From NCBI GenBank assembly GCA_937898095.1, contig CALDKR010000031.1, forward strand, positions 1-13,381: a stretch of 13,381 nt of DNA, read 5' to 3'. A program made the position numbers and the translations under genes. This document shows positions 1-5,736 of this stretch, in pieces. The DNA is from an uncultured Rhodoluna sp. Its GTDB lineage: Bacteria; Actinomycetota; Actinomycetes; Actinomycetales; Microbacteriaceae. The notes below the pieces were generated by a model. The model did not search any database. It worked only from the letters and a program-made list of their open reading frames with translations, and was not told the origin of the DNA. Every line of letters starts with the position of its first letter. Position 1 is the stretch's first letter.

Positions 1-44
1 GATCTATTTTTAGGCAATTTTCAGAGATGAAATCAAACTTTTAC

Positions 45-130
45 AATTGGCTAAATTCGGGCCTTTTCAACTAAATCCGAAAATTTAAGCACTAAATAGT
101 TCGAAAATATTCTGCTGAATTGGCAAATTC
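45..130. repeat. Imperfect direct repeat AATTGGC(T)AAATTC, two copies
   Basis: AATTGGCTAAATTC at 45-58 recurs as AATTGGCAAATTC at 118-130, one base shorter. The copies begin 73 bases apart, close to seven helical turns, and lie 64-140 bases upstream of the candidate -35 box of the binding-protein gene. Each copy is partly self-complementary (AATT...AATT). This would suit a pair of regulator-binding sites, but the region is AT-rich and chance similarity is quite possible. Confidence 0.3.
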
Positions 131-193
131 AACGAAATTCGAAGCCGACTGATTTGCTGACTCAAATTGTCGTTTCATTTTGTTTCAACTCGT

Positions 194-222
194 TTGTTGT
201 CATTCTTTGCGGAAACTAAACT
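194..222 (+). promoter_or_regulatory. Candidate sigma-70-type promoter of the binding-protein gene
   Basis: TTGTTG (194-199) and TAAACT (217-222) are separated by 17 bases and resemble -35 and -10 boxes. Transcription would start near 229, giving a leader of about 55 bases that contains the small inverted repeats and the AAGGAG ribosome binding site at 271-276. The match is moderate and rests only on sequence resemblance and position. Confidence 0.4.
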
Positions 223-284
223 TGTGCCCAGGTATGCAGACATTGCTGTCTGTGGTTCCTAAAACCAAACAAGGAGAAAACTCA

Positions 285-1544
285 ATGAGCGTATTTTCAT
301 CAAAGCGCACCGTTGCAACCACCGTTGTTGCAGCCGTCGCTTCTGTTGCGCTAACCGCAGGTGTTTCAATTCCTGCGCAGGCAGCAGACAACCAGCTAGT
401 AGTCGGTGCAATCACCCCACTAACCGGTGCACTGTCATTCCTAGTTCCACCAGAGATCGCAGGTATCCACCTAGCAATCGACGAGATCAACGCAGCTGGC
501 GGTGTTCTTGGCAAGCAGGTCAAGCTTGCAGGCATTCTTGACGAGGCCGACGGCGACAGCCCAGCTGTTTCACAGGCTTCAGCAACCAAGCTTCTTTCAC
601 AGAAGGTTGACCTAATCATCGGCGCAGCATCATCTGCTCGCACTCGCTTGATCATCAACAAGATCACTGGTGCAAAGGTTGTTCAGATCTCAGGTTCAAA
701 CACCGCTCCTGACTTGACCAACTGGAAGGACAACGGCTACTACTTCCGTACTGCTCCATCAGACCTTCTTCAGGGCCGCGTTCTTGCAAACCAGATCCTT
801 CAGGATGGCGCTTCATCAGTTGCAGTTCTATACCAGGACACCTCATACGGTGTTGGTCTAAACGCACAGGTCAAGTCAGTTCTAGAAAAGGGCAAGGCTT
901 CAGTTACCTCAATCTCATTCCCTGAGACCGAGACCAACTTTGCTTCATACGTTGACAAGGCACTAGCTGGCAAGCCAGACGCAGTTGTAATCGTTTCTTA
1001 CAACGAGTCAAAGAAGATCATTCCTGCTCTTCAGGCCAAGGGCTACTCAGGCGGAAACGTCTACCTAGTAGACGGTAACGCTGTTGACTACTCAGCAGAG
1101 TCATACGCTTCATACCTAAACGGTGCAAAGGCATCGATCCCTGGTAAGGCTCTTGATGACTCATTCAAGAAGAAGCTTGCTGCTTCATACAAGAAGTACA
1201 CCGGCAAGGTTCTAACCGACTACACCTACGGTGAGTCGCTATACGACGCAATCATCATCGGTGCACTTGCAGCTCAGGCTGCTAAGGACGCATCGGGCCC
1301 TGGCATCAAGTCACAGATCACTGAGATCTCAAAGGCTGGCGCTGGCAAGGTGACCGTCACTAGCTTCGCAGCTGGTCTAAAGGCTCTACAGGCCGGCAAG
1401 AAGATCAACTACGACGGCAAGACCGGCGCAATTGAGTTCGACAAGAACGGTGACCCAACCGGTGCTTACATCGGTATCCACCGCTACAGCGCTGACGGCA
1501 AGTTCAAGCTAGTCAAGACTGTTCTTGGTTCATCAGTTAAGTAA
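285..1544 (+). CDS. Branched-chain amino acid-type ABC transporter substrate-binding protein (LivK/HAAT family)
   Basis: This 419-residue protein captures a small solute, probably an amino acid or amide, outside the membrane for the LivHMGF importer encoded opposite it. The ATG at 285 is preceded by AAGGAG eight bases upstream. Residues 1-33 form a signal peptide (basic start, hydrophobic core, AQA cleavage site before ADNQ). The mature part has the periplasmic-binding-protein type I features of LivK-like proteins: VGAITPLTGALSF near the start, AIDEINAAGGVLGK, a GAASSA block, and SVAVLYQDTSYGVGL. There is no cysteine anywhere, so the lipobox usual for Gram-positive binding proteins is missing. 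The protein would be free, held by an uncleaved signal peptide, or kept by a partner. Codon use is strongly skewed (Ser mostly TCA, Leu mostly CTA/CTT, Asn AAC, Tyr TAC, Lys AAG), which suggests high expression. The substrate cannot be read from the sequence. The family call is firm. Confidence 0.92.
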   Translation: MSVFSSKRTVATTVVAAVASVALTAGVSIPAQAADNQLVVGAITPLTGALSFLVPPEIAGIHLAIDEINAAGGVLGKQVKLAGILDEADGDSPAVSQASATKLLSQKVDLIIGAASSARTRLIINKITGAKVVQISGSNTAPDLTNWKDNGYYFRTAPSDLLQGRVLANQILQDGASSVAVLYQDTSYGVGLNAQVKSVLEKGKASVTSISFPETETNFASYVDKALAGKPDAVVIVSYNESKKIIPALQAKGYSGGNVYLVDGNAVDYSAESYASYLNGAKASIPGKALDDSFKKKLAASYKKYTGKVLTDYTYGESLYDAIIIGALAAQAAKDASGPGIKSQITEISKAGAGKVTVTSFAAGLKALQAGKKINYDGKTGAIEFDKNGDPTGAYIGIHRYSADGKFKLVKTVLGSSVK

Positions 1545-1560
1545 TTAACCGAAGAAACAC

Positions 1561-1589
1561 AAAACCCCGGGCCAATGGCCCGGGGTTTT
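1561..1589. terminator. Bidirectional intrinsic terminator between convergent units
   Basis: A perfect 13-bp inverted repeat, AAAACCCCGGGCC (1561-1573) and GGCCCGGGGTTTT (1577-1589), surrounds a three-base AAT loop. The GC-rich core flanked by A4 and T4 gives a T-tract in either direction. It starts 16 bases after the binding-protein stop codon, and the leftward liv operon ends at 1662, so it can serve both convergent transcripts. Confidence 0.88.
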
Positions 1590-1595
1590 GCTTTG

Positions 1596-1620
1596 TCGAT
1601 ACAAGAGAGAGTTGTATCGA
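1596..1620. repeat. Perfect 9-bp inverted repeat next to the terminator
   Basis: TCGATACAA (1596-1604) and TTGTATCGA (1612-1620) are exact reverse complements around the all-purine loop GAGAGAG. The stem is AT-rich and has no T-tract directly after it on either strand, so it is a poor terminator alone. It could be a transcript-end hairpin for the liv mRNA, a protein-binding site, or a relic of a small repeat. Confidence 0.6.
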
Positions 1621-1661
1621 ACTTTTAGAGTTTACTTCTAATTTGAAGCAGTGCTTTTGAA

Positions 1662-2393
1662 CTACAGCTCGGCTAGATTGCCCAGATAAAGCTCGACCAT
1701 CTTTGGGTCGTTCAGCAGCTCGCGGCCGGTGCCGGTGTGAGCGTCGGTGCCCTGGTCTAGAACATATGCGCGGTCGCAAATCTGCAGACAGCGGCGAGCG
1801 TTCTGCTCGACCATGATCACGGTCACGCCGGCGGCGTTCACCTCACGCACGCGCAAGAATGCTTCGTCTTGGCGCACTGGTGAAAGGCCGGCTGATGGCT
1901 CATCAAGAAGCAAAACCGACGGGTCGATCATTAGCGCACGACCCATGGCCACCATCTGACGCTCACCGCCCGATAGCGACCCAGCCTTCTGGGCGCGACG
2001 CTCACCTAGTGCCGGAAAAATGCTAGTGACAAAGTCAAAGCGCTCATCAAAGCTCTTTGGGTTCTGGAACACACCCATTTCGAGGTTTTCTTGAATGGTC
2101 AGGCTAGGGAACACGTTGTTGGTTTGCGGAACAAACGCAACGCCTTTCTCGACTAGCTTGTTGGCCTTTAGGTTGGTGATGTCTTCACCATTCAGCTTGA
2201 CGTGGCCTGAGCGGATGTTGACCTGACCGAAGATTGACTTCAATAGGGTCGATTTGCCAGCGCCGTTTGGGCCAATGATGCCGATTAGCTCGCCCTGGTT
2301 TGCAACCAGCGAGCAGCCATTCAAAATGTTGATGCCAGGCAAATAGCCTGCGTGCAGGTCTTTGGCTTCAACTACAGGTGTCGCGTTAGACAT
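1662..2393 (-). CDS. livF: Branched-chain amino acid-type ABC transporter ATP-binding protein LivF
   Basis: One of two cytoplasmic ATPases that drive the Liv-type importer. The 243 residues match the family length. Visible motifs are Walker A GPNGAGKST (41-49), Q-loop Gln90, signature LSGGE (140-144), Walker B LLLDEP with Asp164 and Glu165, and VEQNA (195-199). Gln at the H-loop position is typical of LivF and is not a defect. The protein ends YLGNLAEL, the YLG being common in LivF. Its ATG overlaps the livG TAA by one base (TAATG), and the upstream GGCGGG is only a weak ribosome binding site, so translation is probably coupled to livG. It is the last gene of the leftward operon and ends 72 bases before the shared terminator. 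Confidence 0.93.
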   Translation of the reverse strand: MSNATPVVEAKDLHAGYLPGINILNGCSLVANQGELIGIIGPNGAGKSTLLKSIFGQVNIRSGHVKLNGEDITNLKANKLVEKGVAFVPQTNNVFPSLTIQENLEMGVFQNPKSFDERFDFVTSIFPALGERRAQKAGSLSGGERQMVAMGRALMIDPSVLLLDEPSAGLSPVRQDEAFLRVREVNAAGVTVIMVEQNARRCLQICDRAYVLDQGTDAHTGTGRELLNDPKMVELYLGNLAEL

Positions 2394-3250
2394 TATTTGC
2401 CCGCCTTAATTGCCTTGATTTCAACAGTGCCCAAGTCGGTGTCGGCGTGTGCACCTAGATATGCATCGATAACCGCTTGATCGTTCATGACGACCGCTGG
2501 TGGGCCTTCGGCGACAACCTTGCCTTCGGCCATAACGATCACCCAGTCAGAGATGTGACGAACCATGTGCATGTCGTGCTCGACGAACAGAACAGTGGTG
2601 CCGTTGCTCTTTAGGTCTTTGATGTGCTCGAGCAGGCTTTGAGTCAGGGCAGGGTTCACGCCAGCCATTGGCTCGTCAAGCATCACAAGCTTTGGGTCAC
2701 CCATTAGAGCGCGGGCCATTTCAAGCAGCTTGCGCTGACCGCCAGACAGCGATCCGGCATAGTCTTCGCGCTTGGCGTCAAGCTTGAATCGCTTCAGCAG
2801 CTCGTCAGCCTTGATGGTGATGCTGCCTTCCTGTGACTTCCATAGTGGTCGAACAAACGAAGCCCAGAAGCCCTCGCCGCGCTGGTGCTGAGCACCGAGG
2901 CGCATGTTATCGATCACGGTGAGCAGGCTAAGCGCCTTGGTCAGCTGAAAAGTGCGAATCATTCCGCGACGAGCAACCTTGTATGAAGGAACCCCGGCGA
3001 GGTCTTTGCCGTCAAAGATCCAGGTGCCTGAGTTTGGCTTGTCGAAGCCGGTTAGCAGATTGAAGAACGTGGTCTTGCCGGCGCCGTTCGGGCCAATCAA
3101 GGCGGTAATTTTGCCGCGAGGAATCTCAACGTGCTCGACATTCACAGCGGTCAAACCACCGAACTGGCGAATTACGTTGTCGGCAACCAGAATCGGGTCA
3201 ACTTTTTTGCAGCCCGGCGCAGCGGCGCCGATAGCGATTTCGTTAGCCAT
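2393..3250 (-). CDS. livG: Branched-chain amino acid-type ABC transporter ATP-binding protein LivG
   Basis: The second cytoplasmic ATPase of the importer, expected to pair with LivF beneath the LivH/LivM permeases. Its 285 residues are about 30 more than a common LivG, partly through a leader of ~17 residues before the ABC core and a tail after it. Motifs are Walker A GPNGAGKTT (53-61), Q-loop Gln102, signature LSGGQ (168-172), Walker B VMLDEP with Asp192 and Glu193, and the H-loop His in VEHD (225). The LivG-type stretch GMIRTFQLTKAL follows Walker A. The ATG at 3250 lies inside the last codons of livM (8-base overlap), with AAGGAG upstream within livM. The TAA stop overlaps the livF start. 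Both junctions imply translational coupling. Confidence 0.93.
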   Translation of the reverse strand: MANEIAIGAAAPGCKKVDPILVADNVIRQFGGLTAVNVEHVEIPRGKITALIGPNGAGKTTFFNLLTGFDKPNSGTWIFDGKDLAGVPSYKVARRGMIRTFQLTKALSLLTVIDNMRLGAQHQRGEGFWASFVRPLWKSQEGSITIKADELLKRFKLDAKREDYAGSLSGGQRKLLEMARALMGDPKLVMLDEPMAGVNPALTQSLLEHIKDLKSNGTTVLFVEHDMHMVRHISDWVIVMAEGKVVAEGPPAVVMNDQAVIDAYLGAHADTDLGTVEIKAIKAGK

Positions 3251-4229
3251 TGAACTGAATCTCCTTCTTGTTTCCGAAGAATCCTTGAGGTCTGAAGATG
3301 ACCAAAATCATCAGAATCAAACCGACTAGCAAGAATCGAATTTGAGCGACTTGCTCGATTGCCAAGAATGGCAACAGGCCTGCATCAACCAGCACGCCCA
3401 AAACGCTCTCGATCAGTGTCATCATCGCGAAGAACACCATGCCACCCACGATCGGGCCCAACAGGGTTGCAGCACCACCCAAAAGCAAGATGGTCCAAGT
3501 GATGAAAGTGAAGTTTGTTCCCCAGTTGCTTGGCTGGTTGGTCTGAGATGACATCACAAACACCATTCCACCGAGGCTTGCGATGCTTCCGCCGATAACC
3601 AACGCCTGAAGCTTGTATGAAAAGACATTCTTGCCAAGGGCGCGAACTGCGTCTTCGTCTTCGCGAATTCCTTTGAGCACGCGACCCCATGGGCTGCGAG
3701 TTAGGGCGAGCAAGAAGACAACTGCAACGGCAACAACCAGCCAGCCAACAATGCGCATCCAGATTTCGTCTGAGGTGAATGCCACTGTTCCCAGGTTCCA
3801 GGTGAGGTCATCTGGCAGCGGGTTGAGGCCATAGAACTCTTCACCAAACTGGCTAACACCGGCAGAGCCGCCGGTGATTGGCTCAGCGGTTGAAGAGCCG
3901 ACATAGAAGCGCAGCGCCTGTGCGGCGGCGATGGTCACAATCGCTAGATAGTCAGCGCGCAAACGCAAGGTCGGAATGCCCAAAATAGCTGCAAAGCCCA
4001 TCGAGCAAACCAGGCCAAACAGAATCGAGCCCCAGATGTTCCAGCCAAAGTCAAGGGTTGCAATAGCGAAGCCATAGCCACCCAGAGCCGCGAATGCAGC
4101 CTGACCAAAGTTCAGAAGACCGGTGTAGCCAAAGTGAACCGCAAGACCGATGCCACACAAAATGTAGCCGATGGTCATCGGCGAGATTAGCTCGTTTCCG
4201 GCGAGTGAAAGAATTCCAATTAGATCCAT
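3243..4229 (-). CDS. livM: Branched-chain amino acid-type ABC transporter permease LivM
   Basis: One of two membrane subunits that form the translocation path. The 328 residues are mostly hydrophobic, with about eight or more likely membrane segments. The pattern is that of BPD_transp_2 permeases: GYTGLLNFGQAAFAALGGYG near residues 34-53, TLRLRADYLAIVTIA, and the ATPase-contact loop SPWGRVLKGIREDEDAVRALG in the second half. The end, IFRPQGFFGNKK, is typical of LivM. The gene begins nine bases after the livH stop, with a weak TAGGGA ribosome binding site formed around that stop, and it overlaps livG by eight bases. Length and motif order are normal, and nothing suggests damage. Confidence 0.93.
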   Translation of the reverse strand: MDLIGILSLAGNELISPMTIGYILCGIGLAVHFGYTGLLNFGQAAFAALGGYGFAIATLDFGWNIWGSILFGLVCSMGFAAILGIPTLRLRADYLAIVTIAAAQALRFYVGSSTAEPITGGSAGVSQFGEEFYGLNPLPDDLTWNLGTVAFTSDEIWMRIVGWLVVAVAVVFLLALTRSPWGRVLKGIREDEDAVRALGKNVFSYKLQALVIGGSIASLGGMVFVMSSQTNQPSNWGTNFTFITWTILLLGGAATLLGPIVGGMVFFAMMTLIESVLGVLVDAGLLPFLAIEQVAQIRFLLVGLILMILVIFRPQGFFGNKKEIQFNG

Positions 4230-4238
4230 GATTTATCC

Positions 4239-5534
4239 CTAGCCGATTCTTTGCTTCTTGCCGAGCACACCTTGCGGGCGCACGATCAAAATGACAATCA
4301 GAATGATTAGGCCGGTGACGTATTTCAATTCTGAAGGCATCCAGATGGTTGAAATCTCAACGACCAAACCGATGATTAGCGCACCAACTGCGGCGCCAAG
4401 TGAGGTGCCAAGACCACCAAGGGTCACGGCTGCGAATAGCAAGAGCAACAGGTCGAAACCTACGCTCCAGCTCGCCTGAAACTGAAGGCCATAGAGCACA
4501 CCGGCAAGACCGGTCAGAGCTGCAGCCAAAAGCCAAACGATGCGAATGATTTTCTCGACGTCGATACCAGTTGAAGCAGCAAGGGGAGCGTTGTCGCTAA
4601 CTGCGCGAGTTGCTTTTCCGATGCGGGTTCGGGTCAAGAACAATGCAACACCAGCCAGTGCTAGCACGCTGATTGCCATGCTCACGAGAGTGACGTCGCT
4701 TGTGAAGATTGGGCCGAGCTGAATGATGGTTTGGCCGCCAGACATGTCTTTGGTGTCGCCCTGGAACAACAGAAGCAAAACGTAGCGAGCTGTGATTCCA
4801 AAACCGATTGACACAATCATCATCTGATTTAGGCCAAGGCGGCGCTTGCGAAGTGGCTTCCAGATTGCTGCATCTTGGAACCAGCCAAAAGCGGTCACCG
4901 CGGCCACTGCAATCAAGCCAGAAACCAACACGTTGAACTGAAGGAACGAATAGAACAGCCACATGATCATTGCGCCAAGGGTGACCATTTCACCGTGGGC
5001 AAAGTTGTTTAGACCGGTGGTGCCATAAATGAGTGTGATGCCGATTGCTGCGATGGCAAGCATCAGACCAAAGTTAAAACCTGCGAAAGTGCGAATGACA
5101 AGCTGCTCCCAAACGCTTTGAGTCTCAACGACACCCGCGTTTCCAAACTTGAACAAAACCGCTGCAAAGTCGGTTTGGGTCAGGTCTGCTTCGCCAACTG
5201 CGCCGTCTGCGCTGGCTAGTGAAAAGTCCTTTGGAATGGTTGCTGTGTCTAGCGCAACTGACCATTTGCCGTCAGTCGGCACCATGATTGTCCACTCACC
5301 GAACTCGTCTGACTCAGTCTGAAACTCTTTGCCATCTTGTGATGCAGTGATTTTCACACCCTGAATCGGCACGTCATCTTGCTGAAGTGTTCCGGCAATT
5401 GTGTATGCAAACGTTGACGGATCATCGGTCGCATGTGCACTTGGCGCGGCGGCAAACACCATAGAAAAGAGGATTGCGAGGACGCCGAGTAGTTGGCCGA
5501 ATCGACCCACGTGCGCTCGTTGTAGCTGGCTCAA
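4239..5534 (-). CDS. livH: LivH-type ABC permease with an added signal peptide and extracytoplasmic domain
   Basis: The other membrane subunit of the importer, unusually long at 431 residues where LivH is commonly near 300. Residues ~141-431 are an ordinary LivH permease, with IYGTTGLNNFAHGEMVTLGAM (170-190), a cytoplasmic loop RTRIGKATRAVSDNAPLAAS, and the end IVRPQGVLGKKQ. In front is a signal-peptide-like segment (hydrophobic 14-30, AHA at 33-35). A soluble domain of about 65 residues follows (43-107), in the style of carboxypeptidase-regulatory/Ig-like folds: IAGTLQQDDVPIQGVKITAS, then DEFGEWTIMVPTDGKWSVAL. A linker joins it to the permease. The TTG at 5534 was chosen because GGAGG (5544-5540) sits five bases upstream. 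The TTG at 5546 would overlap that site, and a GTG at 5510 is less well placed. UrtB urea permeases also have long exported N-terminal parts, so urea or an amide cannot be excluded as substrate. Confidence 0.9.
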   Translation of the reverse strand: MSQLQRAHVGRFGQLLGVLAILFSMVFAAAPSAHATDDPSTFAYTIAGTLQQDDVPIQGVKITASQDGKEFQTESDEFGEWTIMVPTDGKWSVALDTATIPKDFSLASADGAVGEADLTQTDFAAVLFKFGNAGVVETQSVWEQLVIRTFAGFNFGLMLAIAAIGITLIYGTTGLNNFAHGEMVTLGAMIMWLFYSFLQFNVLVSGLIAVAAVTAFGWFQDAAIWKPLRKRRLGLNQMMIVSIGFGITARYVLLLLFQGDTKDMSGGQTIIQLGPIFTSDVTLVSMAISVLALAGVALFLTRTRIGKATRAVSDNAPLAASTGIDVEKIIRIVWLLAAALTGLAGVLYGLQFQASWSVGFDLLLLLFAAVTLGGLGTSLGAAVGALIIGLVVEISTIWMPSELKYVTGLIILIVILIVRPQGVLGKKQRIG

Positions 5535-5584
5535 ACCAACCTCCAAAAATAAAGACGCGTAATGGCGTCGTTGCGATTTAGCAT
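5531..5584 (-). CDS. Possible 17-codon leader reading frame before livH
   Basis: An ATG at 5584 opens a frame coding MLNRNDAITRLYFWRLV. Its TGA stop (5533-5531) overlaps the livH TTG start (5534-5532) in the arrangement TTGA. Five of 17 codons specify Leu, Ile or Val, which could suit control of a branched-chain amino acid importer, but there is no run of such codons. The only upstream ribosome binding site candidate is a GGGG about ten bases before the ATG. The frame spans the hairpin at 5554-5569 and the livH ribosome binding site, so ribosomes here could affect both. It may be a chance frame. Confidence 0.25.
   Translation of the reverse strand: MLNRNDAITRLYFWRLV
5545..5569 (-). promoter_or_regulatory. 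Terminator-like hairpin in the livH leader
   Basis: Read leftward, GACGC (5569-5565), loop CATTAC and GCGTC (5558-5554) form a five-bp GC-rich hairpin. TTTATTTTT (5553-5545) follows directly, then the livH ribosome binding site GGAGG (5544-5540). The order of hairpin, U-rich tract and gene start resembles a weak attenuator. Five base pairs is short for an efficient terminator, so this is tentative. Confidence 0.35.
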
Positions 5585-5630
5585 TCGAAGATTACCCCAA
5601 AAAGGGAGTAAAAAGTTGCCCGCAAGCAAC

Positions 5631-5636
5631 CTTATA
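5631..5636 (-). promoter_or_regulatory. Candidate -10 box for the livHMGF operon
   Basis: Read leftward, TATAAG matches the TATAAT consensus at five of six positions. No convincing -35 box lies 16-18 bases upstream. Transcription from it would start near 5625 and give a leader of about 90 bases holding the bulged hairpin at 5592-5611, the 17-codon frame and the attenuator-like hairpin. TAATCT (5594-5589) is a weaker alternative. Confidence 0.25.
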
Positions 5637-5674
5637 TTCACCAAAGACAAAGTTACCTCTCTATTGTTACCGAC

Positions 5675-5704
5675 TTATTTCAAAAGTCAGCTAGCGGTTA
5701 GACT
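5675..5704 (+). promoter_or_regulatory. Candidate guaB promoter
   Basis: TAGACT (5699-5704) is a fair -10 box that would start transcription near 5711, about 26 bases before the guaB ATG. Upstream, TTATTT (5675-5680, 18-base spacer) or TTTCAA (5678-5683, 15-base spacer) are only weak -35 matches. Position supports the call more than sequence does. Confidence 0.35.
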
Positions 5705-5736
5705 TGACCAAAGAACTTCGCATAACGAGGAATCCC

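Larger units (their letters stand above)
1..284. other. AT-rich gene-free region upstream of the solute-binding protein gene
   Basis: No credible coding sequence is seen on either strand in these 284 bases. The first ~180 bases are clearly richer in A and T than the rest of the window. They hold a near-repeated block (45-58 and 118-130) and two TTCGAA palindromes (100-105 and 138-143). A candidate promoter lies at 194-222. Between it and the start codon are two small inverted repeats: CAGACA/TGTCTG (237-242/247-252, loop TTGC) and TGGTT/AACCA (253-257/263-267). The ribosome binding site AAGGAG is at 271-276. An open frame in phase with the binding-protein gene reaches back to an ATG at 180, but it has no ribosome binding site and its translation does not look like part of the protein. 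Confidence 0.75.
5585..5736. other. Divergent intergenic region with clustered short inverted repeats
   Basis: This stretch separates leftward livH from rightward guaB. It has three short inverted repeats. TTACCCC/GGGAGTAA (5592-5598/5604-5611) forms seven pairs with one bulged base around AAAAA. GTTGC/GCAAC (5615-5619/5626-5630) has a six-base loop. GACTT/AAGTC (5672-5676/5684-5688) extends to seven pairs in the leftward RNA with one G-U. I could not match the arrangement to any riboswitch class I know. The guaB ribosome binding site GAGG is at 5727-5730. Confidence 0.5.

Noticed and set aside
180..284. N-terminal extension of the binding protein from an ATG at 180
   Set aside because: It has no ribosome binding site, overlaps the candidate promoter, and would place 35 unrelated residues before a complete signal peptide. 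The ATG at 285 has AAGGAG at good spacing.
1662..2393. LivF appears to lack the H-loop histidine (VEQN)
   Set aside because: Gln at this position is usual in LivF proteins, so it is not evidence of a dead ATPase.
1662..5534. Assignment of the importer as a urea (Urt) transporter
   Set aside because: Long exported N-terminal parts occur in UrtB, but there are no urease genes nearby and the binding protein does not look clearly like UrtA. The general Liv/HAAT label is safer.
5535..5546. livH starting at the TTG at 5546
   Set aside because: That TTG overlaps the GGAGG ribosome binding site itself. The TTG at 5534 lies five bases after GGAGG and fits better.
5704..5736. guaB starting at the TTG at 5704
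   Set aside because: It overlaps the candidate -10 box, has no ribosome binding site, and adds residues not typical of GuaB. The ATG at 5737 is preceded by GAGG.
5585..5736. A known riboswitch in the divergent region
   Set aside because: Short inverted repeats are present, but I could not match them to the conserved core of any riboswitch class I know, including purine and glutamine types.
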